Positions 13,266 to 25,408 of a stretch of 64,000 nucleotides of DNA are shown one piece after another. The position numbers and the translations under genes are program-made. The notes below the pieces were generated by a model. That model searched no databases. It was given only the letters and a program-made list of their open reading frames with translations, and was not told where the DNA came from. Location of the stretch: contig WBVU01000005.1 in NCBI GenBank assembly GCA_009192285.1, forward strand, positions 2,746,731 through 2,810,730. The letters run 5' to 3'. The first letter of the stretch is position 1, and each line of letters starts with the position of its first letter. The DNA comes from Morchella semilibera (lineage: Eukaryota > Ascomycota > Pezizomycetes > Pezizales > Morchellaceae).

Positions 13266-13343
13266 TGAAAAATAGAGTATGGTCTCCAAGGTGAGCTAGA
13301 AAGCAACCGGGGATGTTCGGGTTGAGACCATACTTTTTTTTCT
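13266..13343. repeat. Hairpin followed by a T-run
   Basis: AGTATGGTCTC (13276-13286) and GAGACCATACT (13324-13334) form a perfect 11-bp stem around a 37-nt loop. The stem extends imperfectly through an A-run on the left (13267-13271) and an 8-T run on the right (13334-13341). It could be a small terminal-inverted-repeat element, or a structured RNA ending in a Pol III-like T-run. No A/B box is evident. Confidence 0.5.
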
Positions 13344-13984
13344 AGCAAGTAGTGGTGAGGATGCATGTCCCATATTTGTAAGCAAGTGGCGTGCCTTACC
13401 CTTGTGTGTGACGATCACCAATCGATTTCGCCCTGCAGGATTTCTTGCAGCACCTACGTATCACAGCGATACACACAGGTACTCAACCAAGCACTGAGGA
13501 ACTGCGTCTTGATAGAGTAGCTACAGTACTGTATTTATTTATTTACAAAGTGGGATTATGGGGTGAAAACGGGTATAGTACCTACAGTGTTAAAGTACGA
13601 GTAATAGTGTACTCTCTAGAACCTCTATGGAAGGTTGTAGATTCATAGTCTCATACATGTAGTACCCTAGCAGCGAGCAACAAAGCGTGCATACCAAGAC
13701 ACTCCTCCGACGTCAACCCCTCCACACCCCCCCCGTAGGTATTAAACCCTTCCCCTTCTAACATCAATCATCAACCATCATTGCTATCATCATCATCACC
13801 GCTATAACCTACGTCGCCATCATCAAACAACCTCTTGAAAGTTAAAGCTTTCATAAGGTCTCAATATACCCGGGATAAGAAGCTCCTTTTGTCCCTAGTC
13901 TACTTTCACACCCCGCAACGCCCTGTTTTTCTCTCTTTATTGCCTCCCGGGAACCTATAATCAAAAAAAAAAGAAAAAAAGAGA

Positions 13985-15356
13985 ATGTCTTCCAACGATA
14001 CACCTACCGAGCGGCCCTCCTCTTCAGAAGGCGTCGTTGCCGAGCCTATAACATTCTCTGTGAAATTGTCTAATGATAATAAGTTCCCTATAAGCCTTTC
14101 CCCGGCCACTTCGGTGTTAGACCTAAAGAAAATGCTTGCCGAGCTTTCTGATGTCCCGGCCGACAGACAAAGACTTATCTACTCTGGTCGTGTTATGAAG
14201 GATGAGGAAACTATAGAAACTTACAAGATCCAATCTGGGCATACTGTCCATATGGTCAGGGGGGCTGCTTCAAATGCGCAGAGAGGAGTTGCTGCGGGTG
14301 GCCCGGCGAATATAGGAGCAGCAAACAGACCAGGTGTGCCTGTGAATCTTGCAGCGGGGACTGGAAACAACCCACTTGCAGGATTGACGGGAGCAAGATA
14401 TGCAGGTCATGTGCAGTTGCCGAGTGCGGAGATGTTTGGAGCTGATGGAGGGGTGAGCTTCTCTCCTCTTACCCTGCTCGCCACCCACAATCGACTCCAT
14501 CTTCTATGTTTTACAAAGCTAATATTTATTATTCTAGATGGGCCCTCCACCCGACCCAGAGCAGCTTGCACAAGCCATGAATAACCCTCAATTCGCATCG
14601 ACAATGAACGAAATGCTCCGAAACCCCCAGCTTCTTGATTACATAATCGCATCCAATCCTATGCTCCAATCGCTTGGACCAGAGGCTCGTCGCCTCATGA
14701 ATAGCGATATGTTCCGCCAGATGATGACAAACCCCGATGTCCTCCGTCAAATGGGTCAAATGGGTGGTTCTCTCGGTGGCCGTGGTTTTGGAGGAGTGGG
14801 TTCGCCTACGCCATCGTTCCCAGAACCAGGAAGAACAGATACTACCCCCGCCCCTGCCGGCCAAGAGGGAGCTTCTCCAACCAACCAGCCTGCCTCAGGT
14901 CAGCCACCCAATCCATTTGGAGCTGCCGGCCCAAATCCCTTCGCTGCTTTATTCGGACCACCTCCTGCTGCTGGCGAGGCAAACCCGCAATCACCAGGTG
15001 CCGCTGGAGCTCTACCAAATCCGTTTGGGTACAATCCAGCATTGCTGGGAATGCTTGGCGGTATGAACCCTGGAGGGTCCCCAGGTAGCCAGTCTCCACT
15101 GTTTGATCCAGCGGCTATGAACGCTCTTCTTGGTGCCATGGGACAAGGAGGAGCAGGGGCAAACCCTTTTGCAGCACTTAGCGGCCCCCCACCTGCACCA
15201 GCACCAGCAGATACCAGGCCACCAGAAGAAAGATACGCCGAGCAACTCAGGCAGCTTAATGACATGGGTTTCTTTGATTTCGATAGGAACGTGGAGGCTC
15301 TCAGAAGGAGTGGAGGAAGTGTACAGGGCGCTATCAATCAATTGTTGGGTGGTTAG
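13985..15356 (+). CDS. dsk2: Dsk2/ubiquilin, UBL-UBA shuttle factor
   Basis: Dsk2 carries ubiquitylated proteins to the proteasome. Two exons, 13985-14452 and 14538-15356, encode 428 residues. The ubiquitin-like domain is at about residues 22-93 (ITFSVKL, VLDLKKMLAE, DRQRLIYSGRVMKD, IQSGHTVHMV). An STI1-type region lies at about 165-235 (NNPQFASTMNEMLRNPQLLDY, then MFRQMMTNPDVLRQM). A Pro/Gly/Ala-rich linker with NPFAAL repeats follows. The C-terminal UBA is at about 383-428 (RYAEQLRQLNDMGFFD ... GAINQLLGG). The intron is in phase 0 with donor GTGAGC and acceptor TTCTAG, and it joins GADGG to MGPPPDPEQL. Domain order and length match the family fully. Confidence 0.97.
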
Positions 15357-16601
15357 TTCTGTGGTTTGGTGGCGCGGGGGCTGTTGATTTACAAGGCGGG
15401 GATGATAACTGTTCCCTTTTCCTTCTCTAACCTCCACATTTCTCTGTTGGCTGCGCGAGATTGCAATATTATGTCTGTTTCTTTAGCTTTCTCCTCACAA
15501 TTTATACCTACCTTTCCGATACATAGAAGGTATTTTAAAATGAATACTACTATTATCAATGTAAGTTTCCGTTTTAACTGCCTGTCTTTAATAAGAGCCC
15601 AAAAAAAAATCCTCGATACTTCAGTGATACGAAATAGATCATATATAGTGAAGCATCCTGTTTATGTGTACGAGTAGAGTGGGTATGCACGAGCACCGCG
15701 AATATGCCCAGTGCCTTGTCGCCCCAAATAATACCAAGCAATTATCAATAACCTGGCATCAGGACTGTAGGCTTTATGCCTGAAAGAATATTTACGCCCT
15801 CCTTGATTCTTTTAGAACTCCCATTCATCGTTCTGTGGCACCATGACTAGCGTTTTGAAATACGCAATAATAGCTATAATCCTAGGGATATGACTAATAC
15901 CTAGGCACCTAGCTTTCTATACCCAAGCCTAGCGAATGGTATCAGGGTTTCTTCCCTGTAGGGTGGAGGTGAAATTACCCATTGAGAAGGGGCGATCATA
16001 ATTAGGAAATACTCTACCATTTATACTGCCATACTCGTACTGGAGAATTGCAGTGTGTTTCCACTTGTGATAGGATAAGCGATGTCTCAACATAGACCCC
16101 GTTCACTATGGAACCACCACTTTTTAAGTGATATTTTACTTGGGCTGCAGTCATATTTTAAGGTCTCGTCCTCTGTAACCCTGGAAGTACATGCTGTAAA
16201 TCGAGCTGTCACTGTCATTAGAAGGATTTGGCCTCTCAAGGATATATCTCTAGGAACGAGACTTAGTAGCTCTCCCCTTTGTAGTGAAGAAGGAGTATCA
16301 TTGGTGTAGATAAATAGATTGCGATTGGGAGAAGTAGATATAAATCCTACAGAGTCATTAATTATAGAGCACAGCTTATATATAACCCAATACTCCACAT
16401 ATAGTATAAGGAAAGGAGGCGAGGCCCCAGAAATAACACCGCCCGTATTGCAAGCCCCTGATAGGGCTTTAATACTATAAGAACTGCACCAGTATTATCA
16501 ATAAGTACCAGAAGCAGGGCCATGTGATTAAAACGTAGGGCCGTCACTCGGAATTGTTTATGGCCTAGCTCAGTTTACAGCAAACACGTGATGAATCCGG
16601 A

Positions 16602-16700
16602 TATGTACCAGGTGTTGAGGGTAAGTGATCAGAATCTGATAAGTGAATGTTGCGGTGGCTTATCAGATTCTGATCACTTTTCGCTACACCCTAGTACATA
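16602..16700. mobile_element. Hairpin mini-element, copy 1
   Basis: Ends are TATGTACC...GTACATA. Inside, GGTGTTGAGGGTAAGTGA precedes a perfect 21-bp stem (16623-16643 with 16659-16679) around a 15-nt loop containing ATGTTGC. The sister copy at 47824-47907, in the opposite orientation, has the same outer sequence GGTGTTAAGGGTAAGTGA and the same ends but a different inner stem. Related ends and a shared loop motif indicate one family of small hairpin elements. No transposase is present. Confidence 0.75.
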
Positions 16701-16891
16701 CTTAGGCGGTTATTCTGGTCAAGAAACTCCAGGCATGATCAAGACTCTCATTAGAATTACCTAGGGTTATTGAGCTTGGTATTGGACGATCCCTATAGCT
16801 AACCGTCTGGTGGTGATATGGCTAATTACTTACCGCCGCTCGTCGCTCTAGAAAAGTGAGAGACTGTAGGGTTAGGGTTATCATACGCCTT

Positions 16892-16963
16892 GGCACTCCC
16901 TCTTATTTTTTATTTTTTTTTTGTCTACATCATTAATTGTATCCAGCCCGGCACTCCCTCTTA
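16892..16963 (-). mobile_element. Ultra-truncated retrotransposon tail with 14-bp target duplication
   Basis: GGCACTCCCTCTTA is present at 16892-16905 and again at 16950-16963. The 44 nt between them read, on the minus strand, as a short unique stretch, TTAATGATGTAGAC and an A-rich tail. A poly-A-ended insert between perfect duplications is the signature of target-primed reverse transcription. The copy at 49154-49209 ends in the same TTAATGATGTAAAC plus A-run. The parent LINE or SINE is not in this window. Confidence 0.75.
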
Positions 16964-18546
16964 GCCACATGTATGCAAATACATCTTCCCAATCCCGACC
17001 TCCCTCTATTGCCGTATTACCTTATAACTATGTGCTGATCAAGTTCGCTGATTGAGACCAGCACCTAGGGAGCGAGGAAGGAGCGAGACTCACCGCACAC
17101 CCCGGAGAAAAAAGTAGCCAGCTTTCCTTAGGTGAGCTTCTTTGCGTGGTCTAAGCTTTGTTATAAACTCGATCACTAACTGCTCCAGAAGAAGGCTGTG
17201 CTCACGGGGCGAGGGGGCAGATCCAATCAAGGCACTACTCCTTGTTAATCAATGAATCGGTTCCACTTGAGCAAACAACCGAGTGATGTACCGTGATTCA
17301 TCCTCAACATGATTCACCAAAACAAAACAAAGAGAAAGTATATTACTCATTATATATTTTTTGGGAACCAAAGAAATCTAAAATGACGCAGAATAGAGTG
17401 ATCCCCCGAACCTGCGATTTAATTGCGCGAGCACACCAAGATTTCAGACCTAGGATTCCACTAGTTACCAAAAAGTCTTAATTAATAAAACGCTTGAGCT
17501 GCTTGTCTTTGTTGATAACCCCTCAACCTCTGGTGCTTTCTATCGGGACTTATTGGTTTGGGATTGTACTGTGAAGAGTACCAGACTTGATTTATTGACT
17601 GACTGCAGGGCTATATACTGCCCTGTGTACGAATAGTGGGACATACCGTGCCCTTATATGTTCACAGGCACTTTGGATGACTCCTAGGCACGAAAGTAAC
17701 CATATTCCGGCATATCTAGTGGGCAAGTGCGAGTGATAGACTATGATTCCTAGCCTGATCCTGGTTGTGCCTCCCTCTATCACTGTGAGTAGGCATGCGA
17801 TACAAAGAGTACAGGCTATTATTTCCCGCCGAGGGTTACATACACCCCTGGGCGTTTCTAGACAGATGCATCGAGGATTTAAAACTTAACAGAGCTAAGC
17901 CTAAACGGGTTCGTCATCGGTTATCATTCGGACTTAGCTGCAGCTTCTTCCTAATCGGGCATACGACAGTATTAGCGGGCGTATTACCTAGACAAATGGA
18001 GGATTCTCTCCCTCTACCCAACCAATGTTGGAACTCGAGCATGGTAGGATACCATTAATGAGTCAACAAGGGTATGGTGCATTAGGGTCACCCTTTATCA
18101 CTCGCATATGATAAGATTCACTATCTCTAAAAATGCCCTCATTCGAGACATGCGATTGAGGGCATAGTTTATATATTGTGGGGGTAAGTTATATGAACAA
18201 CCGACTGCAACCTCCGACAAACCATTTTATTTTCTGTAGCTACCGTACAGATATATATATATATATATATATATTTTAAAAATTACGAAAATCCCTAGAA
18301 ATCTATATACACACAGAAAAACAAACAAAAAGCCTAAAAAGGCCGATTATCGTACTTTTCGTCGTCGTTACTATCAGGAATCATCACTGCATAGAATCAC
18401 CACTGGTGGCATCACTATAAAACCAAACCGGGCACAATAAGTCAACGAGTCAAACAAACACAAAAAGAAAAAAAAGAAAAAATAAAGAAAAAAAAAGAAA
18501 AAAAAAAGCAGCAACAGAGAGCAGAAGAAACAAAGGGAGTAAATTT

Positions 18547-20115
18547 TCAACCGCACCCAGGGGAGATCCCAACTGGCGATGGTATCCTCACAGGAACCCC
18601 GCGTCCGGCAAGTATTGAATATCCTGGCAGCCCAGACCTGTTCTGCTCTACTTCTGGAGGAGCTATAGAACGTGGGATAAAGAATTCGTCGATATTTGTG
18701 TTCGCTACTGTAAGGACTGGCGAGGAAGGAGTGGCAGGATGTGAGACTTGCAATGGAAGCCTCAGCGAGACGGAAGGACTGGTATGAGTGGATGCTTGTA
18801 CGGATATGGAGAGATCAAGTGTATAAGAGCGCGACATAAGACATGATGTAAAGCTTGGAACAAGTTCTTTACATTTTGGTGCAGTAATAGGGACTAGAAC
18901 GACTGTTTTATACGTTGTCGCTGGACCAGGTGCCAGTGGCTGCTTGACCCATTTAGCACCCTCCATACACCTTGATGACAGTAGTAGAGATTCGCCATAA
19001 TGCCCCAATGATGGGTCTGTGTTTTTTGAGCTTGGCCCTGGAATATAACTAAGTTGTGAGGTTGAATAGAAGGTTGACACCTTTAACTTTGCCGTTAAAC
19101 TCCCTAGTTTTGGTGGCTCTAGCGCTTCATCTGCGGGGCTAAACCAGAGCGATACTGGTACCATCGTTGTCGCTGGGCATAGTGAGTCTTTAGATAACCG
19201 CAACGACCTAGGCTGCTCGGCCTCTGCTGTCAAACGCCCCATTTTTCCTTTGAAGAATCCCTTTCTGATATCCTTTTCCGCACGCATAACATACTCGCCT
19301 GGATGATCTTCTGTATGGACCGGCGGACCCTCTTCCACAATTGGAAGAACCCGCAGTCGTCGAAAAGTATCCCCAAGCATAATGGCCTTTCCATCCAATT
19401 CTCGGCGGCGCACCAGCTTTGCTTGGATGTAGTAAGATACTAGAGTCATGTCCGGAAACAAATCGTCGGCTAGGCAGCCTCGATCCGTTGCAAGAGAAGG
19501 GTCGCCAGCAGAAGGCGGTAGTTGCAGGTGCGCATCTCGAACTGAATCATTTTTGAGACTGTGTGTGCAGGCTGTTGGGAGAAGGCGCTCAGGGATGACA
19601 AAGGTGAATGGAAATGTGTACTGTCTTCCCTTTTCAAAGATCCGGGGGTGCGGTAGCAAGGCTTCATCGGTGGGCTGGGTCAACTTGAGAAACTATGGCG
19701 TTATTTCTTGTTAGAAATGATATTGGCAATGATTGATTGGCGGTGATGGACATACGGTGATTGTCGAAGAAGTCCGGCCCGATGTTGCGGGTGTGGCCCC
19801 CATTCTGTCCATCCATGTCCGTTGTTTCCCTGTATCTGTCAGGGTTGCTTCATCTCCCTACTCGCTGTGGGGCAAAATATTACCTTCAAACGTGATCTGA
19901 ATATCATCGAATCGGATGTCTGCGGCAGTCGCAATGATAGTCACCTCTCCCTTGATAGTGTCTAGTGTCGAATATGATTTCAAACCCCCATTATACTGGG
20001 CTGGCTCTTCACCTTGAATAGTTATCGTGATGTGTGGCTTGCCTGCTTGCATTGCGGAACGCATGGAACTCACAACTGAGTTCCGAGTCGCGATGGAGGA
20101 TGCGCTGCTAAACAT
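18547..20115 (-). CDS. Arrestin-like (Arrestin_N) protein, three exons
   Basis: Fungal arrestin-related proteins act as adaptors that recruit ubiquitin ligases to membrane cargo. Exons 20115-19884, 19835-19756 and 19692-18547 encode 485 residues. The N-terminal half has the arrestin beta-sandwich pattern: PHITITIQGEEP, YSTLDTIKGEVTI and DIRFDDIQITFEG, then TFLKLTQPTDEALLPHPRIF, and GRQYTFPFTFVIPERLLPTACTH, which closely resembles other fungal arrestin-fold proteins. The C-terminal half (about 230-485) shows alternating strands (STFYSTSQLSYIPG, SVSLRLPLQVSHP) and ends SPVGISPGCG. I see no PPxY motif, so direct Rsp5 binding is not supported by sequence. Introns have GTAATA and GTATGT donors. 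The start ATG at 20115 opens a Ser-rich leader; a later start would cut into the first strand region. Confidence 0.85.
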
Positions 20116-21528
20116 CCTAAAAGTAGGAGCGTGGCTAGGTAGAAAGGGAAGCTGCAGGCGTCTCTATATCGTATGGTAACTATAAGAAGGAACAAAGAAG
20201 CACAATGGCGTGTGTTGCGACTAAGTATCTATATGCTGTCGACCTAACTTCTTAACCCTGGAATTGAAAAATTTATTCTGTCAGGAAGTTGATGTAGAGC
20301 TATGTAGTATAGGTATTGTAGTTTTTATGTGCGGTGTATGAGAAGCCTGAAACTTTTCGAGTGTTGACTTTTGTGGGAACTTAGCTGTCTGCTCTGCGCC
20401 TTGGACCTCTTGGACTGGAACATTGTGTGCCTTGTATTTAAACCATTCTCATGGATGTGTGCAAGTGATTGACTCACGCACGCAATAGTAGTACCGTTTG
20501 GCTTCTCTCTTGTAGGAGAAGCGATTATCTAAGATTTTCCACGCCTTGATGTATGCCAGGCCAGTATGCGTCATGCAGCTAGCTAACAGTAGGTGCATAT
20601 ACATACCAATATTGATTGATCCGGAGTGCCATTGATATTTTCTACTCGTAGTCAGTCAGTAGCAGGTATTTTCAGTTTACATACAGCCGCGCATTATCTC
20701 TCAGTACTTACTGGAGTATGTAGCTATAGGTACAACTTCCAGTACCAAATCTACCTCTCCAAATCGAAAGAATATCTGATCCAACCTTTCAGGAAATGTT
20801 CGAGAAGAATTTTGAGGAAAAGAATATAGCGATTCATGGGGGAACCAAACGTTATCACCGTTACACAAGCAAAGTAGAAATTTAGCGAGCCCGGGACCTT
20901 GGCATCTAGCTCGGCTTGCCGAGATTCTGCACAATGACACCCCTTGCTGCTTACCCTCCTAGAGCTGCACATGATGATTTCCGCGGGGTAGAGCTCCAAT
21001 TACAAATCCATTTCCTCCATATCTCTGGAGTAGTCATATGTTCCAGCGGCTGCTTTGATATTACCCATTGAGTTGTTTTTTAAGGCTTTACATTTCTTAA
21101 ACTACGGCCCCCACATAAACAGCATCGATATTTCTGGTCCGGGTAAGTCCATCACGGATTATAAATCGAAAAATCCGATCCCTGGATCGTTTTTCGAGAT
21201 TGGGAATACGAAGATGGCGCCTGGAATTCTCTCGGTAGTTTGGTCTATTCTCGGAGAGCATGTGGCCGTTTCGGTGCGCATCGATCTTGTAGCTGTAATC
21301 AACAATTAGCTAAAGCAAGCCCCCGTCTCGGAGCTTCTTTGTGGGGGAAGAGCGAGTGGTTGGATGGTTGCAAGAGGACTTTTTACAGTTATAATATGAG
21401 TCACCACTAAAAACCCAGGTAGTTTTGTTGATTATTATTGACCATTTGATAGGAACGATAGATGGATCTCAAACATTACAGTATTGTAGTTTAGGCTTTC
21501 TCAAACCTAACGAATATATATGGCACAA

Positions 21529-21531
21529 TTT

Positions 21532-21562
<31 letters not shown>
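21529..21562. repeat. T23 followed by A11
   Basis: A pure run of 23 T is followed directly by 11 A, able to fold on itself. It may be an assembly junction, a poly-A tail scar or simple homopolymer expansion. Length is unreliable in raw assemblies. Confidence 0.6.
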
Positions 21563-23820
21563 GAGGTTTTAAATTTTTTAGGTGAGATACTTTCTATAAC
21601 ACCTGTGTCCTCCATTTCCCCACTCTTGTGTATACTCCTACCTAGTTTACTAGAACCTTCTGTACTGATACAAGGAAAATAAGTACACTGTTTGTCGGCA
21701 CGATACCATAATAAGTACCCTTGGTTATAGCTGCACCCTGCATACCAAAGAATCTCAGGGTACTGTAGTTACGCCCGGCCGGGACAGCCAAACGATCCAT
21801 GGGCCAACGTGGTTCTCAGTTCAGGCGCCTATGGGCCAATCCGTACCTGCAACAAAGCTCGAATTTTAGTTCTAGTTTTACATGTATTCACCCGGGCCGT
21901 TTGAACCTGGTAGGCAATCAAAATATAACAACTCACGGTACTCAACCAATTATTTTCACCTAATAGTAACTCTCCCTGCAGGTAGTCGTAGCCTAGCGAA
22001 GGGGCTAATAGGTGACCGTGAAGCCTTGGCACTATGGCTTTTCTCTCGTTGACCACAAACCATCACTCATCCCCCACATGAAAACTCCGCACTCGAAACG
22101 TCATAGTAGGCTTGTCACCGTAAATGTGATCGATTCAGATTTTATAAAAATCCACGGAGAAGCCCGAGGGAGTTTATTTGTCTAGCGTGCGGGGTAGTTA
22201 GTACGAGGATGTCCATTCTACTCAACTTAAATTATGGGAAGTCCGAGACTAGTACTACCACAAATGCCCGGGCAGTATTTGGAATGGTGCATATATCGAC
22301 CCGCAGCTTTGGTGCTGAACCAACTCTAGCCTTGAAGCCCGACTCATAAAGCTGGTGGAGAATGGCCCTGGGTTACCTTGGTCCCGCCTAGTATTGGTTC
22401 CGTCCATAGCGCAAAATGATCCTAAAGACCACTTGATCTCTTGATAAACGTAGGCCATAGTTGCCTCAATATTGGAGACAGGTTTAAGGCCAATGGTGAA
22501 TTAATGAATTATGGTGTGTGGATGGGTGGGAGATAGAGTCGAGTCTGGAAAGGGCGGACTTATTATCCATATCTGAAATCCACTCTACTCTACTAGCTAA
22601 GTATTTAGATAGCTCATATGCATATGACCCCTGAAGAGGTTATAGTTGCATACAATTTTTCTATGAGTCATCTAGAATTTAGAAACGATAACTCGATGGA
22701 TAGTATTTATATAGACGCTTGAGATGCGACCTCTAGAAAAGGCAATTTGGCGGAGAACTACTGTAGATAGTTCACCAAATAGCTCACTAGACAGTTCACC
22801 AGAAGCTTTGTAGGCCTTGGCAATCACGAGTGATGACTCATGAGTAGGTTTAATCAACCTCATCGCATCGGCGTGCTTTGTTTCCCGACCATGAAACATG
22901 CACAAAGGTATAGCTGACCCGTGAATGAACTGTGATGTACGTATGTTGATCGGCCGTCGGGAGTGGCTCCTACTGATATGTCAGTTTTTTACGTTATGAG
23001 CTCGTCTCATATCCTGTGCCCCGATATCGATATATGTACTCCTTTAATCGAAGTGAATCGGTATATGCATGAAGGGGCTGAGTGGGAAAGAATATCAGTA
23101 TCAGGTTAGAAATCTGTAGCATGTGCCCTGGAATACGTATACTTTCGGATCGAAAACCGACTGAGATGACGAACTGACGTGACGGCTTTAGCCGTTTTAT
23201 TATAAACCACAATGGTACATGTGCACGTGGAGATTCGAAGAAAGGAGCTATCGTATCCTCTTCGGATATATTATCTGTGGGGGGTTCATGGGGGCGGTGG
23301 AATTACAAGTGTGACTCAGGCGGGAAGAGCTTTCCCTCAACCACCAGGCAGGACCTCTCAAAACTCATCACTACATGTAGTAATTTCCCCCCTCCGAACT
23401 TCTATAACAATTGGGAGGATATCATCCCCAAGCACTATGGGATGATGAACAAAGTTCTTTCAACATAAATATCGGTCTGCATAGCTACGCGAATGACACC
23501 CAATAAATATCCGCCCATTTATTGAACGGCCTCCACCAGCTGGAAAAAAAACAAATTATCTACTAGCTCCTAGCACTAAAGCGCCAATCCACTGTCAATA
23601 ATAAAGCCAATTTTACCAATGGTACGAAGCTGCAGATCCTTATAATATTTAGCTAACATTTCCCTCACTACGTGAGAACCATTGCAGGAGTTCTCTGCTC
23701 GCCCCAGGAACCTGACTCCACTCCCTAGTACAATAGCTGTTGGTGATAGACATAAACAGGGGAGTGGGCCACTGGTCACTGTTCCCACTACGTGGGCATG
23801 CGATACTACTGAGCGATACT

Positions 23821-23885
23821 CAGGGGAGAGGGGAGAGGGGGGACCGGGCGGGGGGGAGAGGGGGAGAGGGGGAGAGGGGGAGCTA
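23821..23885. repeat. GGGGA-rich microsatellite
   Basis: The plus strand repeats GGGGAGAGG-type units for about 65 bases, followed by AGAGAT repeats. It is a simple repeat without coding value; its minus-strand reading as Ser/Pro residues is a shadow. Confidence 0.7.
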
Positions 23886-24431
23886 GAGAGGAAGGGATAG
23901 AGATAGAGATAGAGGGAAGAATGATATAATGTCACATTTGTGGGTGTTATGTATCTAAAAAAAAAAAAAAACTTCAACTTCAAGCGATTGAGGGTTTACG
24001 GTCGACATGCTGCGAACGTTATGCTTCTATCTTCAAAGCTGAGTTTAGTCGTGTATCAGGAGATCCATCACTCCGATCCTACAACCGCTGCAGTGGAACC
24101 ACACGCATTTCACCACCTCTGGCGCACTCTATCTCTATCTCTACAGCTGTGCCTACATATGATCAAACTGCGCAAATCAAACAAAAGCGTTATATGCGAT
24201 CATCTACACGAGATTAACTACATGTACCTACTATCTCATAGCCATAGATCCAGAGTATAAAGGCAAAGCATATTACCCTCATATAGGTAATTATTGAATA
24301 AATCAAATATACCACCCAATAAATCAACCAATCGGTCAATATCAAAACATATTGGTACATTACACACGATTAATAGGTTAAGCACGGCGAAGGGGTAAGG
24401 TTTTGCCATACATTGTATGGGTTATCAATTA

Positions 24432-24599
24432 CAGCTGACTCTCGATATAGTTATGAGGTCGGGACCGGAGAGTGGCATCCTTATAACAAGATTATCACTA
24501 TAGGAAATGAGGAAGAGCGAAGTTTTCTCTTTTACTAAAAAGTTGGGACCGGCAAAATTCATCATATAAGGCGAGTATCACTATATCGAGAGTCGGCTG
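24432..24599. mobile_element. Pogo/Fot-like MITE A (168 bp)
   Basis: The left end CAGCTGACTCTCGATATAGT and the right end, reverse-complemented, CAGCCGACTCTCGATATAGT differ at one of 20 bases. A TA dinucleotide flanks each side (24430-24431 and 24600-24601). TA duplications with CAG-starting inverted repeats are typical of Tc1/mariner-pogo elements. The interior has no coding capacity but contains GGGACCGG twice, near both ends. Confidence 0.85.
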
Positions 24600-25408
24600 T
24601 AACAACCCCCAAAATACGAGTGAGACGCTATGAACTAAAGAATGTCACCGGGTTTGGACCAGTAAGCTGTAGAATTTGAGTTTTCATAATGTGCATTGAT
24701 AGTTGGAAGAGTAAATTTAATATTGGTATTACTAAGCCTTGTTCCATATCTCATAAGACGGAACACGGGGATAGAAATACAATTTTCATTCGTAAAAGTA
24801 TTATCATCCTTTCTAATAGATGATCTGTATGCATACATACTTCTCCTGAAACCCCTTCACCAGCGTCAAATTCAACCCGAGAATAGGGCATAAAAAAGAT
24901 TTGCAATAATGAGGGATATGACCTTAATCTCGCATCATCGGTATGTACCATGCCGTCAGGAATGGAAAAAGAGCCCGTAGAATTAGTATACCACCAGAAA
25001 AGAGTAGAGAGATATGATAGTGAAATGTAAGGAATTTTGAGGGCTGGTCGGGCTGTAAAGAAAGCGACTCGTAAATGTATGAAGGGAAAATGCAAGTGGA
25101 GGACCACTACCAGTAACGCCAGTGTATGAAAACCAAATATGTGACTAAAAAGAAGTAAGAATAAGGTAAATCGGGCCGGCCCGCCACCATGGCGATCGCG
25201 GCCCGTATATCCCAGAAACGAATGAGAAACCCTCAATAAATACATAACTCCGGTTATTAAAAAAAAAAAAAGTAAGGGAAACCAAGTACCGCTATGCTAG
25301 TTTTACGCTCATCAGTTGAAAACACAAGAAAATAATGAAGGATAAAAGAAAAATCAGCAACACCAAATTCCCCACTTTCGTTATAAAAACAAAACGAATG
25401 AACGATAT

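Larger units (their letters stand above)
7764..13984. other. 6.2 kb gene-free interval with repeat relics
   Basis: No frame here looks like a real protein; the longest (8003-8386) is a U-rich 3' flank read as hydrophobic residues. The interval holds a long imperfect inverted repeat (11953-12395), a hairpin with a T-run (13266-13343), a short perfect inverted repeat ATTGGGTA/TACCCAAT at about 10494-10517, and five TACATGTA palindromes. CT- and CA-rich sequence from about 13680 to 13984 is the likely promoter and leader of dsk2. Confidence 0.5.
15357..18546. other. Gap between convergent dsk2 and arrestin-like genes
   Basis: About 3.2 kb of 3' flanks with no supported gene. It contains a hairpin element (16602-16700), a tiny retrotransposon tail inside a 14-bp duplication (16892-16963), two TTAGGG units at about 16867-16879, a short stem ATGCCCTCA/TGAGGGCAT near 18132-18164, an AT microsatellite (18251-18274) and an A-rich tract at about 18454-18508 that is probably arrestin 3' UTR. 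Confidence 0.5.
20116..25408. other. 5.3 kb gene-free interval
   Basis: No frame looks like a real gene. Contents are a T23/A11 homopolymer junction (21529-21562), a GGGGA-rich microsatellite (about 23821-23885), a 15-A run near 23957-23971, a pogo-like MITE (24432-24599) and three TACATGTA palindromes. A TA-rich stretch at 24260-24380 lies just upstream of the MITE. Confidence 0.45.

Noticed and set aside
18251-18274. AT microsatellite as a replication origin
   Set aside because: A pure AT repeat alone is not evidence for an origin in a filamentous fungus.
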